Of a stretch of 11,577 nt of DNA, positions 1-6,785 are shown in pieces. Under the pieces are notes generated by a model. The model searched no databases. It was not told where the DNA came from and saw nothing but the letters and a program-made list of their open reading frames with translations. The translations under genes and the position numbers were made by a program. Every line of letters starts with the position of its first letter. Positions within the stretch are counted from its first letter, which is position 1. This DNA comes from JBFWQM01 sp050249455. GTDB taxonomy: Bacteria > Pseudomonadota > Alphaproteobacteria > MPNO01 > VGEU01. The stretch covers positions 1 to 11,577 of the forward strand of contig JBFWQM010000185.1 of assembly GCA_050249455.1 (NCBI GenBank), in the 5' to 3' direction.

Positions 1-2291
1 TCACCGGCGAGGAGCGGATCACCCCGCCGCACGCCCGCTACTTCCTGTGCACCACCGAATCGATGCCGCTCGACCGGCCGGTCGACTTCCTGGCCCTCGA
101 CGAGGTCCAGATGTGCGCCGACCCGGAACGCGGCCACATCTTCACCGACCGCCTGCTGCACGCCCGCGGCCAGGTCGAGACGATGCTGCTGGGCGCCGAC
201 ACCATGCGCCCGGTCATCCGCGCCTTGGTGCCGGAGGCGGAATTCATCGCCCGGCCGCGGCTGTCGAAGCTGACCTATGCTGGCCCGCGCAAGCTGACCC
301 GGCTGCCCAAGCGCAGCGCCGTGGTCGCCTTCTCGATCAACGACGTCTACCAGATCGCCGAGCTGGTGCGCCGCCAGCGCGGCGGCACCGCGGTCGTGCT
401 CGGCGCGCTCAGCCCCCGCACCCGCAACGCGCAGGTCGCGATGTACCAGGCGGGCGAGGTCGATTTCATGGTCGCCACCGATGCCATCGGCATGGGGCTG
501 AACATGAGCATCGACCACGTCACCTTCTCGGCGCTGACCAAGTTCGACGGCCGCCGCCGCCGCCGGCTGACCCCGTCGGAGATCGCCCAGATCGCCGGCC
601 GCGCCGGCCGCCACCTGTCCGACGGCACCTTCGGCCCGTCGCTGGAGCTGGGCCCGATGGACCCGGCGGTGGTCGACGCGGTGGAAGGCCACCGGTTCGA
701 CCCGCTGCCGGCCGTGTTCTGGCGCAACGACGACCTCGACTTCTCGTCGCCGCGGGCGCTGCTCGGCAGCCTGGACGCGCCGCCGCCGCACGCCGCGCTG
801 ATGCGCGCACGCCCCGCCGACGATCAGCTTTCGCTGGTCCACCTGTCGCGCGAGCCGGCGGTGGCCGAGCGCGCGCGCAGCCGGGCGCGCATGCGGCTCC
901 TGTGGGATGTCTGCCAAGTGCCCGACTTCCGCAAGACGATGCCGGAGGCACACACCCGGCTGCAGGCGCGCATCTTCGACCACCTGACCGGTCCGCAAGA
1001 GCGGCTGCCGACCGACTGGGTGGCCGACCAGCTGGCGCGGCTGGACCGCACCGACGGCGACATCGACACGTTGATGGCGCGCATCGCCCACGTGCGCACC
1101 TGGACCTACGTCTCGCACAGGAACGACTGGCTGGCCGATGCCGGCCACTGGCAGGAGCGGGCGCGCGCGATCGAAGACCGGCTGTCAGACGCGCTGCACG
1201 ACCGGCTGACCCAGCGCTTCGTCGACCGCCGCGCCGCCGTGCTGTCGCGGATCAAGGAGATGGACGCCCCGTTCGCCGCCGTCACCGAGACCAATGCGGT
1301 GGTGGTCGAAGGCGAGGCGATGGGGCGGCTGGAGGGCTTCCGCTTCGTCCCCGACCCGGTCGCGACCGGGGAGAACCGCCGCGCCCTCCTGGCCGCCGGC
1401 CACCGCGCCCTGCGCGCCGAGATCGCGCGCCGGGTCGAGCGGCTGGCCGCGGCAGACGACGCGGCGATCGCCGCGGACGAAACGGCGCGGCTGTCGTGGC
1501 AGGACGCGCCCATCGCGCGGCTGCGCCCCGGCCGGTCGGCGCTGGAGCCGCGAATCGAGGCATTGCCGAGCGAGCTCCTGACCCCGACCCTGCGCAGCCA
1601 TGTCGAGGAGCGGCTCGCCGGCTGGCTCGACCGCCGCCAGCGCGAGGCGCTGGGGCCGCTGACGCGGCTGCGCGCGGCGGAGGAGCTGACCGGCGCGGCG
1701 CGCGGCATCGCCTTCCAGCTCGTCGAGGCGATGGGCTCGCTGCCGCGACGGACGGCGCGGGCGCAGGTCGCGGCGCTCAGCGCGGACGAGCGCCGCCAGC
1801 TCACCCGGCTGGGGGTGCGCATCGGGCTCGAGTCGGTCTACATCCCGGCGCTGCTGAAGCCGCGGGCGGCGGCGCTGCGGGCGCTGCTGTGGTCGGTGCG
1901 CCACGATCGGCCGCCGCTGGCGCCGCCGCCGGCCGGGGCGGTGACGGTGGCCGCTGCGCCCGATGTGCCGGCGGCGTTCTACGAGGCGGTCGGCTTCCGG
2001 CTGGTCGGAGGCCGGGCGGTCCGCCTCGACATCCTGGAGCGGCTGGCGGCGCGGCTTCTACGCCTGGCCCGCCAGGCGCCGTTCACGCCCGGGCCGGAGC
2101 TCGCCTCGCTGACCGGCCTGCCCGCCCGGGAGCTCAATGCGCTGATCGCCGCGCTGGGCTACCGCGCGGTGGACGGCGGCGGGTTCGAGGGCGCCCGCCG
2201 GCGCGAGCGCAAGCCGGCGCCGGCCGGAAAGCGTCCGCGGGGCGACGCCGACTCGCCGTTCGCCAAGCTGAAGGCGCTCGCGCTGCGCTGA
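1..2291 (+). CDS. SUV3-like superfamily 2 helicase, C-terminal part (5' end outside window)
   Basis: The reading frame is open from base 3, so the gene starts upstream; 762 residues are visible. Helicase motifs can be read directly: TGEER at residues 2-5 of the visible part, the Walker B/DExH-type DEVQ at 33-36, motif V ATDAIGMGLN around 158-167 and motif VI QIAGRAGR at 196-203. The Walker A motif must lie left of the window. DEVQ together with GMGLN and QIAGRAGR is the pattern of the SUV3/MgpS-type ATP-dependent RNA (or DNA) helicases. About 550 residues follow the helicase core; they are rich in Arg, Ala and Leu, and the protein ends in a basic tail. The likely role is cytoplasmic RNA unwinding or turnover, but the substrate is not visible here. 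The stop codon overlaps the start of the S4 gene (TGATG), so the two are very probably co-transcribed and translationally coupled. The family call is confident; the exact function is not. Confidence 0.88.
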   Translation, partial: TGEERITPPHARYFLCTTESMPLDRPVDFLALDEVQMCADPERGHIFTDRLLHARGQVETMLLGADTMRPVIRALVPEAEFIARPRLSKLTYAGPRKLTRLPKRSAVVAFSINDVYQIAELVRRQRGGTAVVLGALSPRTRNAQVAMYQAGEVDFMVATDAIGMGLNMSIDHVTFSALTKFDGRRRRRLTPSEIAQIAGRAGRHLSDGTFGPSLELGPMDPAVVDAVEGHRFDPLPAVFWRNDDLDFSSPRALLGSLDAPPPHAALMRARPADDQLSLVHLSREPAVAERARSRARMRLLWDVCQVPDFRKTMPEAHTRLQARIFDHLTGPQERLPTDWVADQLARLDRTDGDIDTLMARIAHVRTWTYVSHRNDWLADAGHWQERARAIEDRLSDALHDRLTQRFVDRRAAVLSRIKEMDAPFAAVTETNAVVVEGEAMGRLEGFRFVPDPVATGENRRALLAAGHRALRAEIARRVERLAAADDAAIAADETARLSWQDAPIARLRPGRSALEPRIEALPSELLTPTLRSHVEERLAGWLDRRQREALGPLTRLRAAEELTGAARGIAFQLVEAMGSLPRRTARAQVAALSADERRQLTRLGVRIGLESVYIPALLKPRAAALRALLWSVRHDRPPLAPPPAGAVTVAAAPDVPAAFYEAVGFRLVGGRAVRLDILERLAARLLRLARQAPFTPGPELASLTGLPARELNALIAALGYRAVDGGGFEGARRRERKPAPAGKRPRGDADSPFAKLKALALR

Positions 2292-2596
2292 TGGCCGACG
2301 AATCGATCCGGCTCGACAAGTGGCTGTGGCACGCCCGCTTCTTCAAGACCCGGGGCCTGGCGGGACGCATCTGCACCGCCGGCAAGGTGCGCATCGGCGG
2401 CCGCGTCACCGACAAGGCGCACCAGCCCGTGCGGGTCGGCGACGTGCTGACCTTCCCGCAGGCGCGCGACATCCGCGTGGTCCGGGTGCTCGGGCTGGGC
2501 ATCCGCCGCGGCCCGCCGGCGGAGGCGCAGGCGCTCTACGAGGACCTGATGCCGCGTGGCGCCGCGATTCCCGGCCCGACCGTCCCCGGCGTCTGA
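2291..2596 (+). CDS. Hsp15-like S4-domain RNA-binding protein
   Basis: This 101-residue protein opens with RLDKWLWHARFFKTRGLA at residues 7-24, the signature of the S4 fold as found in Hsp15 (HslR) and its relatives. It continues with GKVRIGGRVTDKAHQPVRVGD, the second half of the S4 RNA-binding surface, followed by a short C-terminal extension. E. coli Hsp15 binds 50S subunits carrying nascent chains and helps to recycle stalled ribosomes; alphaproteobacterial relatives are normally annotated only as S4-domain proteins, so the ribosome-rescue role is an inference. The ATG overlaps the helicase stop by one base, which fixes the start and suggests coupling to an RNA helicase. The length is slightly shorter than the roughly 130 residues of E. 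coli Hsp15. Confidence 0.9.
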   Translation: MADESIRLDKWLWHARFFKTRGLAGRICTAGKVRIGGRVTDKAHQPVRVGDVLTFPQARDIRVVRVLGLGIRRGPPAEAQALYEDLMPRGAAIPGPTVPGV

Positions 2597-2610
2597 AAAG
2601 GTGTTTTCAG
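2593..2610 (+). other. Small A/T-rich hairpin at the end of the S4 gene
   Basis: CTGAAAA and TTTTCAG form a perfect 7-bp inverted repeat around a GGTG loop, and the left arm contains the S4 stop codon. The stem is AU-rich and lacks a following T tract, so it is a poor intrinsic terminator. It may merely protect the 3' end or be chance. The rest of the gap to 2749 holds an A/T-rich patch near 2624-2635 that could contain the fdxA promoter, but no convincing -35/-10 pair was found. Confidence 0.3.
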
Positions 2611-2749
2611 CCGCGGCCGGACGTACTAATTTTTAGGCGTTGTTTCATCGGGGTAGCGGTCGGCCGCGGCGACGCGCGGCGACGGGTGCCGCCCTTGTCC
2701 TTCCTCGTTTCGAGCAACGGGACGCCCAGCGCGCCGAGCGGAGAATGCA

Positions 2750-3088
2750 ATGGCCTACGTCGTCAACGAAGCCTGCATCAAGTGCAAGTACATGGACTGC
2801 GTGGAGGTCTGCCCGGTCGATTGCTTCTACGAGGGCGAGACCATGCTGGTCATCCACCCCGACGAGTGCATCGACTGCGGCGTCTGCGAGCCGGAATGCC
2901 CGGCCGAGGCGATCCACCCCGATACCGACGAGTCATCCGAAAAGTGGGTGGAGCTGAACCGCGAGTATTCGGGCACGTGGCCCAACATCACCCGCAAGGG
3001 CGAAGTCGCGGCCGATGCCGACGAGTTCAAGAGCGTCGAAGGTAAATACGAGAAGTATTTCAACCCGAACCCGGGCAAGGGAACCTGA
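2750..3088 (+). CDS. fdxA: FdxA, 7Fe ferredoxin ([3Fe-4S][4Fe-4S])
   Basis: This is a 112-residue electron-transfer protein of the cytoplasm. Cysteines sit at 9, 12, 17, 21, 25, 40, 43, 46 and 50, exactly one position later than the nine cysteines of Azotobacter ferredoxin I. By that alignment C9, C17 and C50 bind the [3Fe-4S] cluster and C21, C40, C43 and C46 bind the [4Fe-4S] cluster, while C12 and C25 are free. The C-terminal half, with WPNITRKGE near residues 78-86 and an acidic patch, is the typical FdxA extension. GGAGA at 2740-2744 gives a good ribosome-binding site about six bases before the ATG. The gene sits between the S4 gene and carD, an order often seen in alphaproteobacteria. 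The redox partner is not identifiable from the window. Confidence 0.95.
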   Translation: MAYVVNEACIKCKYMDCVEVCPVDCFYEGETMLVIHPDECIDCGVCEPECPAEAIHPDTDESSEKWVELNREYSGTWPNITRKGEVAADADEFKSVEGKYEKYFNPNPGKGT

Positions 3089-3333
3089 GGCACGGGTCGG
3101 CGCTAGCGTCGATAATACGTGCAATTCCCTAATAATTATGCTATCATTCAAACGCTAATGAAATTCGGCGCCTGAGTGTCGCCCGCGTTCCGCGCGGGAA
3201 GGTGTGAGTTTCTGTTCCCTATACTGTACTTGGGGAACAACCTGTCCGTCGGGCGCCAGTTTCCGATAGCTCTACACTATTTGCATGCGTGTTCCGCGGA
3301 TTCGCCGGGACACGCAACGAACGAGGACGTTCC
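3089..3333. other. Intergenic region fdxA-carD, A/T-rich and carrying likely promoters
   Basis: These 245 bases contain no credible gene. A weak hairpin (3098-3111, loop CTAG) follows the fdxA stop without a T tract. From about 3111 to 3165 the sequence is strikingly A/T-rich for this genome and includes TATCAT at 3142-3147, a possible -10 element without a good -35. Further down, TATACT at 3220-3225 lies inside an inverted repeat (separate entry). The sequence GTTCC occurs at 3187, 3214, 3291 and 3329. A long leader or several starts for carD are plausible, as expected for a regulator of RNA polymerase that is itself controlled. Confidence 0.5.
3213..3239. promoter_or_regulatory. Inverted repeat upstream of carD, candidate operator
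   Basis: TGTTCCC (3213-3219) and GGGAACA (3233-3239) form a perfect 7-bp inverted repeat with a 13-base spacer. The spacer begins with TATACT, a plausible -10 hexamer, although no matching -35 is seen. A centre-to-centre distance of 20 bases, about two helical turns, would suit a dimeric DNA-binding protein. It does not fit the alphaproteobacterial LexA box, which is a direct GTTC repeat with seven bases between. No regulator is assigned. Confidence 0.4.
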
Positions 3334-3882
3334 GTGACAAAGAAGACGATGGCAGCGACAGCGACGAAGAAGAAGGTGGCCCCGCCGGCGCCCAAGCTTC
3401 CGTTCGGCGTGGGCGACTACGTGGTCTATCCGACGCACGGTGTCGGCAAGGTGGTCGGGGTCGAGACTGCAACTGTAGCGGGATTCGACCTGCAGTTGTA
3501 CGTGATCGTGTTTGAGAACGACAAGATGACGCTCCGCGTACCGGTGGAGAAGGCGAAGGACTCCGGCCTGCGCAAGCTCTCCAGCAAGGAGAAGATGGCC
3601 AACGCGATGACGACCCTGAAGGGCCGCGCGCGGGCCAAGCGCACGATGTGGAGCCGCCGCGCCCAGGAATACGAGGCCAAGATCAACAGCGGCGACCCGG
3701 TGTCGATCGCCGAGGTGGTGCGCGACCTGCACCGGGCCATCGGCCAGCCCGACCAGTCCTACTCCGAGCGCCAGATGTACGAGGCGGCGCTGGAGCGCCT
3801 GGCCCACGAGCTCGCTTTGGTCGAGAAGATCGACCAGCAGACCGCCACCAAGCGGCTGGAGTCGATGCTCAAGGTCGCCTGA
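3334..3882 (+). CDS. CarD/CdnL-family RNA polymerase-binding transcription regulator
   Basis: The 182-residue protein has a Lys/Ala/Pro-rich N-terminal tail (residues 1-22), then the RNA polymerase-interacting Tudor-like domain beginning FGVGDYVVYPTHGVGKVVG and running to about residue 80. A basic helical C-terminal domain follows, including KMANAMTTLKGRARAKRTMWSRR. CarD/CdnL proteins bind the beta subunit and stabilise open promoter complexes, in particular at rRNA and housekeeping promoters. GTG at 3334 is preferred because ACGAGGA (3321-3327) lies at the right distance. ATG at 3349 is possible, and GTG at 3289 would add 15 residues unlike the family. The protein ends in ...MLKVA; Caulobacter CdnL is degraded by ClpXP through a C-terminal Ala-Ala, so a similar but weaker degron is conceivable. 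A strong terminator follows. Confidence 0.93.
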   Translation: MTKKTMAATATKKKVAPPAPKLPFGVGDYVVYPTHGVGKVVGVETATVAGFDLQLYVIVFENDKMTLRVPVEKAKDSGLRKLSSKEKMANAMTTLKGRARAKRTMWSRRAQEYEAKINSGDPVSIAEVVRDLHRAIGQPDQSYSERQMYEAALERLAHELALVEKIDQQTATKRLESMLKVA

Positions 3883-3903
3883 GGCGAACACCTGCGTCTT
3901 TTC

Positions 3904-3938
3904 CGAAGGCCCGGCATCCGCCGGGCCTTCGCCGTTTT
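3904..3938 (+). terminator. Rho-independent terminator after carD
   Basis: A perfect 12-bp G/C-rich stem (3904-3915 with 3920-3931) encloses an ATCC loop and is followed by CCGTTTT. It starts 21 bases after the carD stop. The T run lies only on the plus-strand side, so it should stop carD transcription and not the convergent cyclase transcript. Confidence 0.85.
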
Positions 3939-3940
3939 AA

Positions 3941-3996
3941 CCCCCTCCCCCACCCCCTCCCGCGAGGGGAGGGGGCTCAAGAGCGCGGGGAGGGGG
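3941..3996. repeat. C/G-rich dispersed-type repeat between convergent genes
   Basis: A pyrimidine-rich run (3941-3961) leads into a 9-bp inverted repeat, 3953-3961 with 3967-3975, with a five-base loop. The right arm, GCGAGGGGAGGGGG (3962-3975), is repeated almost exactly as GCGCGGGGAGGGGG at 3983-3996 (13 of 14 bases). Elements of this form, with CCCCTCCC and GGGAGGGG arms, are familiar as high-copy intergenic repeats in many GC-rich proteobacteria. Copy number in this genome cannot be seen from one window. The second copy lies inside the 3' end of the cyclase gene. Confidence 0.65.
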
Positions 3997-5926
3997 AACC
4001 GCACGCCTCCCCCTCCAGCCGGAGCACGTCCATGTCCTCGTCCCGTCCGCGGATCGGGCGGGGGCCGTAGGGGCGGCAGCGCCAGCGGTCGCCCAGCGCC
4101 GCGGCGGTGTCGCCGCTGATCAGGACGTCGACGTCCTCGTGGGTCGGGCCGAGCAGCTTGCCGATCTCCTGCAGCCGCTGGGCGACGTTCACGGTGTCGC
4201 CGACCAGGGTGTAGTTGACTCGGCCCGGCGCCCCGATGTTGCCCACGATCGCCGGGCCGGTGTGGATGCCGATGCGCACCCGGATCGGCTCCAGGCCCAG
4301 CGCGCGCCGGTGCTCGTTGTCGGCCGCCACCGCGGCGCGGATCGCCAGCGCGGCGCGGCAGGCGCGCATCGCGTGCGCGGCCTCCGCCAGCGGCGGCCCC
4401 CAGAACGCCATCAGCGAATCGCCGATGTACTTGTCGATCGTCCCGTCCTCCGCATCGACGCAGCCGCCGAGCAGTGCGAAGTGGTCGTTGAGCAGGCGCG
4501 CCGCCTCGGCCGCGGTCATGTGCTGGGCGATGCCGGTGAAGTTGACGATGTCGGTGAACATCACCGTCACCTCGCGCTCGGTCGAGGCGATCTCGGTCGC
4601 CGCCGGGTCGGCCAGCAGGCGGCGCACCAGGGTGCGCGGCACGTAGTTCTCGAACCAGCGCAGCCCGGCGACCATCGCGTTGAACGCCGCCGCCGCCTCG
4701 TCGAGCTCGCGCAGGCGGCTGCGGCGCAGCCGCGGCACGCGGTCGAGGTCGAGCCGGCGCACGTGGCGCGCGGCGCCCGCAACATGGCGCAGCGGCTCGC
4801 CCATCCGCCGGCCGAGCCACAGGGCGGCGAGCACCGAGACGACCAGGACGCCCACCGCCGCGGCGCCGGCGCCGACCAGCCGGCGCAGCTCGGCCGACAC
4901 CTCCTGCGCGGCGCGGTCGATGTAGCCGCCGACCAGCAGCGGCTGCGGCCCGTAGCCGTCGAGCGAGCGGTACAGCACGACGTAGTTGCGCCCGGCCGCG
5001 CGCACGCCGTGGCCGCCGGTGCCGTCGGGCAGGCGCAGCAGCAGCGGCTCGCGCGCCGCCGGATCCCACAGCGCGGCGAGCACCGGGTCGTCGACCTGGC
5101 CGAGGCCGGGCAGCGCCTCGCCGTCGCCCGGCAGCACGAGGCCGAGCGCGATGGTGCGGTGCGCCAGTACCCGGTCGCGCCCGTAGAGCACGAAGCGCGC
5201 CATGGCCGCCGTCGGCGCGGGGTCGGCGGCGGCGAAGCGCGACAGCGCGTCGATCGCGACGACCGAGGCGAGCACGCCGACGAGCCGTCCGTCGCGGCGC
5301 ACCGGGCCGCGCAGGTTGACGTAGGTGGTGCCGTCCTCGCCCGACCAGAAGGGCTGGCCCCACTGCGTGCGCTCGGCGTCCGCGGCCTCGCGCATCATGG
5401 CGACCGCGGCGGGCGCGCGCGTCCAGTCGGTGACGCGGATGCCGGCGGCGTCGTCGCCGCGGCCGACCCGCAGCAGGGTGCCGCCGGCGGCGAACCACGC
5501 CATGCCGGAGACCTGCGGCGTCGCCGCCATCGAGGCCACCATCTGCTCGGCCAGCCGCGCCGGATCGGAATCGTCGATGTCGCCGCGCTCGATCATCCCG
5601 GCGAGGTAGGCGTTGGCCTGCGCCACCGGGTCGAGGTGGTGGCGCACCTGCGCGACAAGGCCGTCGACCGACAGCACCGCCTTGTCCGCCATCAGGTCGA
5701 GCGTGTTCTGCCGCGCGATGCCGAAGCCGATCGCCAGCACCGTGGCGACCGCCAGGAACACCAGCAGCCCGAAGCCCAGCATCAGCGCGGTGGTGATCGG
5801 CAGGCGCGGCCGCGGCGCGGCGTCGTGCGCGCCGTTGCCGGGCGCCGGCGCATCGTCGCGCTGCACGCGCAGCCGCGCCGGCGTCAGCCGGAGCCGGAGC
5901 GACCGCCGCCGCGCGGCGTCGGTCAT
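3977..5926 (-). CDS. Membrane-bound class III adenylate cyclase with periplasmic sensor and HAMP
   Basis: The 649-residue protein has a basic, disordered N-terminus, a membrane helix at about 44-70, a periplasmic region of about 280 residues that resembles a Cache-type sensor, a second helix at about 349-371, a HAMP linker to about 425 and a C-terminal cyclase domain. All catalytic residues are present: metal-binding D459 (MFTDIVNF) and D503 (YIGDSLMAFWG), substrate-selecting K499 and D577, and transition-state N580 and R584. The Lys/Asp pair indicates ATP, so the product should be cAMP. It would sense an extracytoplasmic signal and work as a homodimer. ATG 5926 is chosen because sequence upstream in this frame is arginine-rich non-coding shadow over the neighbour. 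The last residues (GSPSPRS) come from a repeat-like sequence. It follows the nuclease-like gene by 40 bp and may share its transcript. Confidence 0.92.
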   Translation of the reverse strand: MTDAARRRSLRLRLTPARLRVQRDDAPAPGNGAHDAAPRPRLPITTALMLGFGLLVFLAVATVLAIGFGIARQNTLDLMADKAVLSVDGLVAQVRHHLDPVAQANAYLAGMIERGDIDDSDPARLAEQMVASMAATPQVSGMAWFAAGGTLLRVGRGDDAAGIRVTDWTRAPAAVAMMREAADAERTQWGQPFWSGEDGTTYVNLRGPVRRDGRLVGVLASVVAIDALSRFAAADPAPTAAMARFVLYGRDRVLAHRTIALGLVLPGDGEALPGLGQVDDPVLAALWDPAAREPLLLRLPDGTGGHGVRAAGRNYVVLYRSLDGYGPQPLLVGGYIDRAAQEVSAELRRLVGAGAAAVGVLVVSVLAALWLGRRMGEPLRHVAGAARHVRRLDLDRVPRLRRSRLRELDEAAAAFNAMVAGLRWFENYVPRTLVRRLLADPAATEIASTEREVTVMFTDIVNFTGIAQHMTAAEAARLLNDHFALLGGCVDAEDGTIDKYIGDSLMAFWGPPLAEAAHAMRACRAALAIRAAVAADNEHRRALGLEPIRVRIGIHTGPAIVGNIGAPGRVNYTLVGDTVNVAQRLQEIGKLLGPTHEDVDVLISGDTAAALGDRWRCRPYGPRPIRGRDEDMDVLRLEGEACGSPSPRS

Positions 5927-5966
5927 CGCGCCACCGGGGCACGGCGGCGGCCGGCGCGGCGGCCGC

Positions 5967-6725
5967 TCACGGGTCCAGCACCTCGATCTGCGCCGGATGC
6001 GTGACCTCGATCTGCGGCCCGCGGAACTCGCCGACCCAGCCGCGCACCCGCACCGTCCGCCCGGCATAGCGGGCGGGCGCCAGGCCGGCGCCGCGGAAGC
6101 GCTTCATGCTGGCCGGCGCGATGGTGACCGTGAACCCGCGGCCGCCGCCGTCGGCGAAGAACAGCAGCGCGCGGCCCGACACCGTCTTCGCCTCGCGCAC
6201 CGTGCCCTCGACCACCGCGAAGCGGTCGAGCAGGCCGCCCGCCTCCGCCGGCGTGCGCACGCGGTAGAATTCGACCGCCCACAGGCCGCGCCGAGCGGCG
6301 CGGGCGGCGGCCTCCGCGGCGTAGAGGCCGGGGACGGCCGGGCCGTCGTCGGGCGTCGGGGCGACGCGGGCGAGCCCGTCGCCGACCAGCGCGCGCTGCA
6401 GCCAAGTGCCGTCCGCCGCCGTCACCTGCGCGACCCCGCGGCCCCCGCGGACGGCGCGCGCCGCGGCGCGTGTGCCCGGGCCGGCCGCCGCCAGCGCCGC
6501 GATGCGCCGCCGCGCCGCCTCGGCGAGCCGCGCATCGGCGCCGCGCGGGGTCGCATCGACGCCCGGCACCGCGATCGCCGCCAGCCGCACCGTCGCGCCG
6601 TCGGCCATTGCCAGGGTCTGGCCGTCGGGCACCGCCTGCACCGCGTCGCCCGCCGCCGCCCGGCCGCCGGCCGCCGGCATCAGCGCCAGCGCCAGCGCCG
6701 CGACAATGATCGCCCATCCGCGCAT
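5967..6725 (-). CDS. Secreted SNase-like protein with C-terminal OB-like domain; active site degenerate
   Basis: The 252-residue protein starts with a signal peptide (about residues 1-25, MRGWAIIVAALALALMPAAG). A staphylococcal-nuclease-like (TNase) domain spans about 26-155: DGQT at 34-37, VRLAAIAVPG at 46-55, GRGVAQV at 95-101, ALVGDGLARV at 112-121 and a terminal AEAAARAARRGLW helix. A second beta-rich region (about 165-250, VVEGTVRE ... VRVRGWVGEF) looks like a nucleic-acid-binding OB fold. Against S. aureus nuclease, R35 and R87 are kept (R47, R96), but metal-binding D21 is Q36, D40 is A52 and general base E43 is G55, so nuclease activity is doubtful. The start at 6725 is supported by GGGAGAG eight to nine bases upstream; a start at 6779 would put 18 polar residues before the signal peptide. 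It lies 40 bp before the cyclase gene. Confidence 0.78.
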   Translation of the reverse strand: MRGWAIIVAALALALMPAAGGRAAAGDAVQAVPDGQTLAMADGATVRLAAIAVPGVDATPRGADARLAEAARRRIAALAAAGPGTRAAARAVRGGRGVAQVTAADGTWLQRALVGDGLARVAPTPDDGPAVPGLYAAEAAARAARRGLWAVEFYRVRTPAEAGGLLDRFAVVEGTVREAKTVSGRALLFFADGGGRGFTVTIAPASMKRFRGAGLAPARYAGRTVRVRGWVGEFRGPQIEVTHPAQIEVLDP

Positions 6726-6740
6726 CCGTGCCGTCTCTCC

Positions 6741-6774
6741 CGCGCCCGGCGGGCCTTTGCCATCGCCGGGCGCG
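6741..6774. promoter_or_regulatory. 10-bp inverted repeat in the divergent promoter region
   Basis: CGCGCCCGGC (6741-6750) and GCCGGGCGCG (6765-6774) are perfect inverted arms separated by 14 bases. The spacer contains the -35 hexamer of the iminopeptidase promoter, and the right arm lies between its -35 and -10. It could be an operator acting on both divergent genes or a hairpin in the leader of the nuclease-like gene. Such repeats also arise by chance in very GC-rich DNA. Confidence 0.4.
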
Positions 6775-6785
6775 TCCACTATAAA
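6757..6785 (+). promoter_or_regulatory. Sigma70-type promoter for the iminopeptidase gene
   Basis: TTGCCA (6757-6762) and TATAAA (6780-6785) are separated by exactly 17 bases, each with five of six consensus matches. Transcription would begin near 6792, giving a leader of about 33 bases before the GTG start at 6825. TATAAA is one of few A/T runs in the area. Confidence 0.72.

Noticed and set aside
47..2290. A long open frame on the plus strand in a second frame over the helicase gene
   Set aside because: Its product is Arg/Pro/Gly/Ala-rich low complexity, as expected for an out-of-frame reading of very GC-rich DNA; only its last 101 codons are the real S4 gene.
2593..2610. The hairpin at the end of the S4 gene as an intrinsic terminator
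   Set aside because: The stem is A/T-rich and no T tract follows; kept only as a low-confidence structure.
3234..3261. GGAAC upstream of carD as an EcfG general-stress promoter
   Set aside because: No CGTT-type -10 is found at 16-18 bases downstream.
3289..3333. GTG at 3289 as the carD start
   Set aside because: It lacks a ribosome-binding site and adds 15 residues not typical of the family; GTG 3334 has ACGAGGA at the right spacing.
3187..3333. Recurring GTTCC motifs as a LexA (SOS) box
   Set aside because: The alphaproteobacterial LexA site needs two GTTC copies as a direct repeat with seven bases between; the copies here are much further apart.
3939..3976. CRISPR or mobile-element end in the C/G-rich repeat
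   Set aside because: There is no regular repeat-spacer series, no transposase and no target duplication; it fits a small dispersed hairpin repeat.
4139..6004. A 621-codon plus-strand open frame opposite the cyclase
   Set aside because: The translation is rich in His, Arg, Gln and Ala with no domain signatures, whereas the minus strand encodes a complete cyclase with every catalytic residue.
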